Assembly: GCA_021741245.1 (NCBI GenBank)
Contig: JAIOYF010000005.1
Location: forward strand, 186,001-250,000
DNA length: 64,000 bases
From: Paracoccaceae bacterium
GTDB taxonomy: Bacteria > Pseudomonadota > Alphaproteobacteria > Rhodobacterales > Rhodobacteraceae
Direction: 5' to 3'
The stretch's first letter is position 1. Each line of letters begins with the position of its first letter. Under the pieces are notes generated by a model. It searched no databases. It saw only the letters and a program-made list of their open reading frames with translations, and was not told the origin of the DNA. A program made the position numbers and the translations under genes. Positions 58,235 to 64,000 of this stretch are shown here, piece after piece.

Positions 58235-58284
58235 AAACTTCAAGCTAGCACAGAAAAGCAAGCATATTTTGGGAATCCGTGCAG

Positions 58285-58869
58285 ATGCCGAAGCTTGGGA
58301 TGGAGCCTATCCGAAAGGAAGCGCTGGTCAAAGCCACGATCGTCGAGATCGGGAAAACTGGGTCTTTGGATGTGACGGTCAGCCAGATCGCCAAGCGTGC
58401 GGGCATGTCTTCGGCGCTGGCACATCACTACTTTGGCTCCAAGGAGGGGATGTTTCTGGCCGCCATGCGCCACATCCTGACCCTGTACGGCGCCGAGGTG
58501 CGCGGCGCCCTTGCCGCCGCCGAAAGCCCCGAGGCCCGGCTCAAGGCGATCCTCTATGCCTCGTTCAGCCCGGGGAACTTCCGGCGCGAGGCGGTCAGTG
58601 CCTGGCTCAACTTCTGGGTTCTGGCCCAGACCGTGCCCGAGGCGCGGCGTCTTCTGGCGATCTATCAGGGGCGTCTGCGCTCAAACCTTCTGTCGTGCCT
58701 GCGCCCCATTGCCGGGCCAAGGGCGGAAGAGGTGGCAGGCGGTCTGGGCGCGCTGATCGACGGGCTCTATTTGCGCGAAGTGCTGAAATCCGGCGCGCCC
58801 GACGGGCTCGCGGCGGTGCGTGTCGCACTCGATTATCTGGACAGTCAAACAGAAAGGGGGCGCGGATGA
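58285..58869 (+). CDS. betI: Transcriptional repressor BetI
   Basis: A 194-residue TetR-family regulator. The helix-turn-helix is [52 protein letters not shown], which matches BetI closely; C-terminal [33 protein letters not shown] is also typical. BetI represses the glycine betaine synthesis genes and is released by choline. The ATG at 58285 gives [14 protein letters not shown]; a GTG two codons earlier is less likely. Its stop overlaps the start of betB (ATGA). Confidence 0.92.
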   Translation: MPKLGMEPIRKEALVKATIVEIGKTGSLDVTVSQIAKRAGMSSALAHHYFGSKEGMFLAAMRHILTLYGAEVRGALAAAESPEARLKAILYASFSPGNFRREAVSAWLNFWVLAQTVPEARRLLAIYQGRLRSNLLSCLRPIAGPRAEEVAGGLGALIDGLYLREVLKSGAPDGLAAVRVALDYLDSQTERGRG

Positions 58870-60320
58870 AAGCGCAGCCAACAGCCAGCCATTTCATCGA
58901 TGGGGCCTATGTTGAAGATGCGGCGGGCGATCTGATCGAGGTGATCTATCCCGCCACGGGTGAGGTGATCGCGGTCTTGCATGCCGCCACCCCCGCGCTG
59001 ATCGACCGCGCCTTGGCCAGTGCCACCCGTGCCCAAGCCGATTGGGCCACATGGCGCCCGGTTGACCGGGCGCGTATCTTGCGCCGGGCCGCCGATCTGA
59101 TCCGCGACCGCAACCCCGACCTTGCCCGTCTGGAAACCCTTGATACCGGCAAACCGCTGCAAGAAACGCTGGTCGCCGATTGGCCCTCGGGGGCCGATGC
59201 GATCGAGTATTTCGCGGGGCTTGCCCCGACGGTGGTGGGCGAAACCATCCCCTTGGGCCGTGATTTCGTCTATACGCTGCGCGAACCTTTGGGGGTTTGC
59301 GTGGGCATTGGCGCGTGGAATTACCCTAGCCAGATCGCTTGCTGGAAATCCGCGCCCGCCCTCGCGCTTGGCAATGCGATGGTGTTCAAACCCTCGGAAG
59401 TGACGCCGCTTGGCGCGCTGAAACTGGCCGAGATCTATATCGAGGCGGGCCTGCCCGCAGGCCTGTTCAATGTGGTGCAGGGGCGCGGCCCCGTGGGTGC
59501 TGCGCTGGCAACGGATGCGCGGGTGGCCAAGGTCTCGCTGACAGGGTCCGTGCCGACGGGGCGCAAGGTCTATGCGGCGGCGGCGGCGGGCGTGCGCCAT
59601 GTGACGATGGAATTGGGCGGCAAATCCCCGCTGATCGTCTTTGATGACGCCAGTGTGGAAGATGCGGTTGGGGCCGCGATGTTGGGGAACTTCTATTCCA
59701 CCGGACAGGTCTGCAGCAATGGCACACGGGTGTTCGTGCAAAAGGGGATCAAGGATCGCTTCCTTGCCTCGCTCCGGGCGCGGTCAGAAAAGATCGTGCT
59801 GGGCGACCCGCTGGATGAGGCGACGCAGATGGGCCCCTTGGTCAGTGCGGTGCAACTCGACAAGGTGATGGGCTATATCGAGGGGGCCAAGGCCGAGGGC
59901 GCGCGGCTGATCACAGGCGGCGCGCGGGGCCCGGCCAACGACGGCTATTTCGTGCAGCCCACGGTTTTTGCCGATGTGACCGATGCAATGACGCTGGCGC
60001 GTGAGGAAGTGTTCGGCCCGGTCATGGCCGTGCTGGATTTCGAGGACGAGGCCGAGGTGATCGCCCGCGCCAATGACACCGAATTTGGTCTGGCGGCGGG
60101 GGTGTTCACCGCCGATCTTGCCCGCGCGCACCGGGTTGTGGGGCAGTTGCAGGCCGGCACGACATGGATCAACGCCTATAACCTGACCCCGGTCGAGGCC
60201 CCCTTTGGCGGGGTCAAGCAATCCGGGGTCGGGCGCGAAAACGGCCATGCGGCGGTGGAGCATTATACCCAAGTCAAAAGCGTTTATGTGGGGATGGGCC
60301 CGGTCGACGCGCCCTATTGA
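58866..60320 (+). CDS. betB: Betaine aldehyde dehydrogenase
   Basis: A 484-residue aldehyde dehydrogenase. It has [31 protein letters not shown], the [13 protein letters not shown] nucleotide loop, catalytic Glu in [15 protein letters not shown] and catalytic Cys in [15 protein letters not shown], where the C-S-N-G-T-R-V signature separates BetB from other ALDHs. It oxidises betaine aldehyde to glycine betaine with NAD, the second step of choline oxidation. ATGA overlap with betI sets the start. A 90-bp gap leads to betA. Confidence 0.95.
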   Translation: MKAQPTASHFIDGAYVEDAAGDLIEVIYPATGEVIAVLHAATPALIDRALASATRAQADWATWRPVDRARILRRAADLIRDRNPDLARLETLDTGKPLQETLVADWPSGADAIEYFAGLAPTVVGETIPLGRDFVYTLREPLGVCVGIGAWNYPSQIACWKSAPALALGNAMVFKPSEVTPLGALKLAEIYIEAGLPAGLFNVVQGRGPVGAALATDARVAKVSLTGSVPTGRKVYAAAAAGVRHVTMELGGKSPLIVFDDASVEDAVGAAMLGNFYSTGQVCSNGTRVFVQKGIKDRFLASLRARSEKIVLGDPLDEATQMGPLVSAVQLDKVMGYIEGAKAEGARLITGGARGPANDGYFVQPTVFADVTDAMTLAREEVFGPVMAVLDFEDEAEVIARANDTEFGLAAGVFTADLARAHRVVGQLQAGTTWINAYNLTPVEAPFGGVKQSGVGRENGHAAVEHYTQVKSVYVGMGPVDAPY

Positions 60321-60410
60321 TCCGCGCCCCCGGCGGGCCCCACCCACCCGCCCGCCGGGCGCGCTGGCGTGGTGTGGAATGACGATGTGAAGAAAGAAAA
60401 AGGCCAAGGC

Positions 60411-62060
60411 ATGTATGCGGATTATGTGATCATCGGGGCGGGATCAGCGGGCTGTGCCATGGCTTACCGTCTGGCCGAGGCCGGGCGTCGTGTGACGGTG
60501 ATCGAATTTGGCGGATCAGACGCCGGACCGTTCATCCAGATGCCAGCGGCACTGTCCTATCCGATGAACATGTCGCGCTATGACTGGGGGATGCACTCCG
60601 AGCCAGAGCCGCATCTGGGCAACCGCCAGTTGGTCACGCCCCGTGGCAAGGTGATCGGCGGATCGTCCAGCATCAACGGCATGGTCTATGTGCGCGGCCA
60701 TGCCCGCGACTTTGACACTTGGGCCGGGATGGGGGCGGATGGCTGGGCCTATGCCGATGTGCTGCCCTATTTCAAGCGGATGGAAAGTTCGCATGGCGGA
60801 TCGGGCGCAGAGTTTCGCGGCACGGATGGCCCCCTGCACATCACCCGAGGCCCGCGCTCGAACCCGCTGTTCAACGCCTTTATCGAGGCCGGGCGCGAGG
60901 CGGGTTATCCCGTTACCCCCGATTACAACGGTCAGGCGCAAGAGGGCTTTGGCCCGATGGAGGCCACGATCTGGAAAGGGCGGCGCTGGTCGGCGGCCAA
61001 TGCCTATCTCAAACCCGCGCAGGCCAGTGGCAATGTGCAGGTCGTGCGCGGCCTTGCCCGCCGGATCGTGATCGAAAACGGCCGGGCTACGGGGGTCGAG
61101 GTCGATCAGGGCGGCGCACCTTTCGTGATCCGGGCCGGGCGCGAGGTGATCCTTGCCGCCTCCAGCCTCAACAGCCCCAAGTTGTTGATGCTGTCGGGCA
61201 TCGGCCCTGCGGCGCATCTGGCCGAACATGGCATCGCACTGGTCGCCGACCGCCCCGGTGTGGGCGCAAATCTGCAAGACCACCTTGAAATCTATATGCA
61301 ATTTGCGGCCAAGCAGCCCATCAGCCTGTACAAATACTGGAACCTCTGGGGCAAGGCCGCGATTGGCGCGCAATGGTTGTTCACGGGCAAGGGGCTGGGG
61401 GCCAGCAACCAGTTTGAGGCCTGCGGATTCATCCGCTCAAAGGCCGGGGTGGAATATCCCGACATCCAGTATCACTTCTTGCCCATTGCCGTGCGTTATG
61501 ATGGCAAGGTCGCCGCCGAAGGGCATGGCTTTCAGGTGCATACCGGGCCCATGCGCTCGCGGTCTCGCGGTGCGGTTACGCTGCGGTCAGCTGATCCGAA
61601 TGACGCCCCGGTGATCCGCTTCAACTATATGTCCGACCCGACCGATTGGCAGGATTTCCGCGCCGCCGTGCGCCTGACGCGCGAGATTTTCGATCAATCC
61701 GCCATGCGCCCCTTTGTAAAGCATGAGATTCAGCCCGGCGCAGCCGTGCAGAGTGACGCCGAGATTGATGCCTTCATCCGTGACCACGCCGAAAGCGCCT
61801 ATCACCCCTGCGGCACGGCCCGGATGGGGCGCCGGAATGATCCGATGGCGGTGGTGGACCCCGAATGTAGGGTGATCGGGGTCGATGGCCTGCGGCTTGC
61901 CGACAGTTCGGTCTTTCCGCAAATCACCAATGGCAACCTTAACGGCCCGTCGATCATGGTGGGCGAAAAGGCTGCCGATCATATCCTTGGCCGCGCGCCC
62001 CTTGCCGCCTCCAACCAAGAGCCGTGGATCAATCCCGCGTGGCGGACCTCCCAACGATAG
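60411..62060 (+). CDS. betA: Choline dehydrogenase
   Basis: A 549-residue GMC-type flavoprotein. The FAD motif is [21 protein letters not shown], followed by [32 protein letters not shown] (GMC signature 1), [25 protein letters not shown] (signature 2), and the C-terminal catalytic region [12 protein letters not shown] with His, plus [33 protein letters not shown]. It oxidises choline to betaine aldehyde and passes electrons to the respiratory chain at the inner membrane. The ATG at 60411 is the family start, preceded by AAGGCC. It ends the betIBA operon. Confidence 0.95.
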   Translation: MYADYVIIGAGSAGCAMAYRLAEAGRRVTVIEFGGSDAGPFIQMPAALSYPMNMSRYDWGMHSEPEPHLGNRQLVTPRGKVIGGSSSINGMVYVRGHARDFDTWAGMGADGWAYADVLPYFKRMESSHGGSGAEFRGTDGPLHITRGPRSNPLFNAFIEAGREAGYPVTPDYNGQAQEGFGPMEATIWKGRRWSAANAYLKPAQASGNVQVVRGLARRIVIENGRATGVEVDQGGAPFVIRAGREVILAASSLNSPKLLMLSGIGPAAHLAEHGIALVADRPGVGANLQDHLEIYMQFAAKQPISLYKYWNLWGKAAIGAQWLFTGKGLGASNQFEACGFIRSKAGVEYPDIQYHFLPIAVRYDGKVAAEGHGFQVHTGPMRSRSRGAVTLRSADPNDAPVIRFNYMSDPTDWQDFRAAVRLTREIFDQSAMRPFVKHEIQPGAAVQSDAEIDAFIRDHAESAYHPCGTARMGRRNDPMAVVDPECRVIGVDGLRLADSSVFPQITNGNLNGPSIMVGEKAADHILGRAPLAASNQEPWINPAWRTSQR

Positions 62061-62143
62061 GGGAAAACCCCTCACCGTGGCCGCGTTAACGAATTCTTAA
62101 CTTTTTGCTTGATCCGCCGCAGCGTTCGCGGCACTCACAGGGC

Positions 62144-62797
62144 ATGTTAAGGATTTGTTCCGTTCTTGTTCTGGTGCTGAGTCTGGCCGCGAGTCTCTCG
62201 CAGGCGGCAGAACCCGAGGTGCGGGTGATCGACGGCGATACGATTGATCTTGCAGGCCAACGCATCCGCCTCTTTGGCATCGACGCCCCGGAAAAGGGCC
62301 AGATCTGCGATGAACGCGGGCAGGTGCGCGATTGTGGCGCGTGGTCGGCCATGATGCTGCAACAGGCCATCGCCAGCTTTGATGTGCAATGCTCCACCGT
62401 TGACCGCGACCGCTATGGCCGCCTTGTGTCGATCTGCACCGCCAATGGCGTCGATCTGGGGGCGGTCATGGTGCAAAACGGGGCGGCCACCGCCTATACG
62501 CGCTATTCCCGCCGCTATGCCAAGGATGAACAGGCCGCAAAGGCGCTGGGCCTTGGCATTTGGGCGGGCAAGATGGTCGCCCCGGAAACCTATCGCCACC
62601 CCGCACCCGCCACCCCGGCCGTCGAGACGGGCGATTGCGCGATCAAGGGCAACGTCGGCGCGTCCGGCAAGCACATCTATCACCTGCCGGGCCAGCGCGA
62701 CTATGCCGCCACCCGCATCTCGCCCACCAAGGGCGAGGCATGGTTTTGCACCGAGGCTGAGGCGCAGCGCGCAGGCTTTCGCAAAGCCCGTCGCTGA
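62144..62797 (+). CDS. Secreted thermonuclease family protein
   Basis: A 217-residue exported nuclease. The signal peptide is residues 1-21 ([21 protein letters not shown]), followed by the staphylococcal-nuclease-like domain: [28 protein letters not shown], where the first Arg-containing motif RLFGIDAPE is diagnostic, then [57 protein letters not shown]. The C-terminal 60 residues ([51 protein letters not shown]) form a second small domain often seen after SNase-like domains. It likely degrades nucleic acid outside the cell or in the periplasm. The ATG at 62144 gives the signal peptide. Confidence 0.9.
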   Translation: MLRICSVLVLVLSLAASLSQAAEPEVRVIDGDTIDLAGQRIRLFGIDAPEKGQICDERGQVRDCGAWSAMMLQQAIASFDVQCSTVDRDRYGRLVSICTANGVDLGAVMVQNGAATAYTRYSRRYAKDEQAAKALGLGIWAGKMVAPETYRHPAPATPAVETGDCAIKGNVGASGKHIYHLPGQRDYAATRISPTKGEAWFCTEAEAQRAGFRKARR

Positions 62798-62869
62798 GTT
62801 GATCGAGGTCAAGGTCCGCCGCAGGATCACAGGCTAACCTTTGCGTGCAATCACGAAAGGCACCTAAAA

Positions 62870-63115
62870 ATGACCCATACCCCCCATGACATCGCCCAAG
62901 ATTTCCCGGATCAAGCTGCGGCAATCGCCGACCTGAAGGCAACGGATGCCCATTTTGCAAACCTGCTTGAGGCATATCACGTGGCCAACCGTGCCGTGCA
63001 CCGGGCCGAAACCCGGGTGGAGCCGATGTCAGATCAGGCCGAGGCTGATTTGCGCCGCGAAAGGGCAAAGCTGAAAGATCAGATCGCCCGCGCCTTGGCC
63101 CCGACCGCAGGTTAA
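62870..63115 (+). CDS. YdcH family (DUF465) protein
   Basis: An 81-residue helical protein matching YdcH: AIADLKATDAHFANLLEAYHVANRAVHRAETRVEPMSDQAEADLRRERAKLKDQIARAL. It should form a coiled-coil hairpin; the conserved tail L-K-D-Q-I is typical. The molecular role is unknown. There is a GAAAGG ahead of the ATG. It is convergent with the next gene and overlaps it by 4 bp. Confidence 0.85.
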   Translation: MTHTPHDIAQDFPDQAAAIADLKATDAHFANLLEAYHVANRAVHRAETRVEPMSDQAEADLRRERAKLKDQIARALAPTAG

Positions 63116-64000
63116 GGCACGATTTCATAGGGCAAGACAGTGCGGCGGTTGGGGTCCACGCTCAGCCGCCGTTCCAAGGGGGGCACGGATCTTTGGTGGC
63201 AATCGGCCCGTTCGCAGATCCGGCATGAAATCCCGATGGGTTCAAAATGCCCTTTCAGATCAAGGCCGTCGGCATAAACCAGCGCCGCCGCATGGCGCAC
63301 CTCGCAGCCCAGTCCAATCGCATAGCGCCGCGTGGGCGCATGATAGGACCCACCCGGTTTGCTGACATCGCGGGCAAGGCACAGATAGCGCACCCCGTCG
63401 GGCGTTTCGGCCAATTGCCGCAAGAACCGCCCCGGTGTCTCAAACGCGCGGTGCACATTCCACAGCGGGCAGGCCCCGCCAAAGCGCGCAAATTGCAACC
63501 GCGTGGCGGAATGGCGCTTGGTGATCGTGCCCGCCTGATCGACGCGCACAAAGAAAAACGGAATCCCCTTTGCCCCCGGCCGTTGCAGGGTGGAAAGCCG
63601 GTGCGCCACCTGCTCGATCGAGGCGCCAAAGATATCGGCCAGCCGCTCCAGATCATGCCGCGTCTCCTGCGCGGCCGCCATGAAGGCGCGATAGGGCATC
63701 AGCGCCGCCCCGGCAAAGTAATTGGCCAAGCCCATCTTGGCGATATCGCGCGCCTCGGGCGTGTGGAACCGCGCCAGATCAAGGGTGGCTTCCAACAGCG
63801 CGTTTTGCGTGATCAGCGCCACTTGCAACAGCAGTTGAAACCGCTGCGTCGGGCCCGCACTGCGCGCCGACACATCCAGCCGCTTGGCCGCGTGATCCAT
63901 CTGCCGCATCACGGCCGAGTCGGAAAAGTACAGGCTTATACCGCGCTGCGCCAACGCCTCTTTGGCGGCAGAAATCACGTCTTTTCGGCCCTTTGGCCCG
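63112..64000 (-). CDS. Short-chain fatty acyl-CoA regulator (ScfR-like), partial
   Basis: The C-terminal 295 residues of a larger regulator; the open frame continues to the window edge, so the start and any N-terminal HTH are missing. The visible part has the central domain (QTRHDLERLADIFGASIEQVAHRLSTLQRPGAKGIPFFFVRVDQAG) and the C-terminal domain with GGACPLWNVHRAFETPGRFLRQLAETPDG and the cysteine motif ISCRICERADCHQRSVPPLERRL. Both are characteristic of the RamB/ScfR family that controls short-chain acyl-CoA or propionate metabolism. Bases 63979-64000 are in frame without stop, supporting the truncation. The GTG at 63978 is not likely the true start. Confidence 0.85.
   Translation of the reverse strand, partial: GPKGRKDVISAAKEALAQRGISLYFSDSAVMRQMDHAAKRLDVSARSAGPTQRFQLLLQVALITQNALLEATLDLARFHTPEARDIAKMGLANYFAGAALMPYRAFMAAAQETRHDLERLADIFGASIEQVAHRLSTLQRPGAKGIPFFFVRVDQAGTITKRHSATRLQFARFGGACPLWNVHRAFETPGRFLRQLAETPDGVRYLCLARDVSKPGGSYHAPTRRYAIGLGCEVRHAAALVYADGLDLKGHFEPIGISCRICERADCHQRSVPPLERRLSVDPNRRTVLPYEIVP

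Noticed and set aside
58074-58865. N-terminal extension of betB in one 748-codon frame
   Set aside because: The extension runs through the operator and betI in another frame; betB begins at the ATGA overlap at 58866.

Overview
The window looks like chromosomal DNA of a GC-rich alphaproteobacterium, most likely Rhodobacterales (Rhodobacter/Paracoccus-like). This rests on a set of lineage-typical genes (DUF6324, DUF6476, MmcB, BetI/ChoXWV, LhgO, BioMNY, CbiZ, an ScfR-like regulator), a VPLPA-CTERM surface protein, and a histidine tRNA gene with the alphaproteobacterial discriminator pattern (A73, no encoded G-1). No insertion sequence, prophage, integrase, CRISPR array or rRNA was seen. Coding density is high and many genes overlap by 4 bases.

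Layout. 1-9.3 kb: a structured RNA that may be 6S RNA, mmcB, DUF6324, an acetyltransferase, tRNA-His, Tex, DUF1178, a Nudix hydrolase, a glutathione peroxidase coupled to a histone-deacetylase-like enzyme, and an amidase. 9.4-15.8 kb: a corrinoid salvage operon led by a cobalamin riboswitch (outer membrane receptor, binding protein, permease, ATPase, CbiZ, and a second binding-protein homologue without signal peptide). 15.9-22.8 kb: DUF6476 and an RluA-type pseudouridine synthase with overlapping start codons, the CbpA/CbpM co-chaperone pair, a MacAB-like efflux set and a TetR-like regulator. 23-26.5 kb: an accessory region of small stress-type genes (VPLPA-CTERM protein, CsbD, DUF3309, a Crp/Fnr regulator and small unknowns) with dyad and direct repeats between them.

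26.5-38.6 kb: a TAXI-type TRAP transporter, DUF1850, L-2-hydroxyglutarate oxidase and a DctB/DctD-like sigma-54 two-component system in one run of 4-base overlaps, followed by putR/putA. Together they point to C5 (glutamate / 2-oxoglutarate / hydroxyglutarate / proline) metabolism. 38.8-44.9 kb: rhomboid protease, inositol monophosphatase, a divergent pair of signalling-like proteins (degenerate receiver and GAF), an L,D-transpeptidase, metR/metF and aroQ. 44.9-49.1 kb: an AMP-ligase and an atypical thiolase convergent with the biotin ECF transporter bioMNY. 49.2-54.7 kb: gabT, dprA, topA. 54.7-62.1 kb: a choline module, with choXWV plus a coupled peroxidase-like gene divergent from betIBA around a BetI-type operator. 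62.1-64 kb: a secreted thermonuclease, a YdcH-like protein and an ScfR-like regulator cut by the window end.

Most genes are recognisable families. The parts most worth a second look are the TAXI-LhgO-DctBD operon, the cytosolic corrinoid-binding protein next to CbiZ, the ligase/thiolase pair beside bioMNY, the receiver/GAF pair, and the stress island with its shared Fnr-like dyads. All assignments come from reading sequence and motifs; no database search was run.
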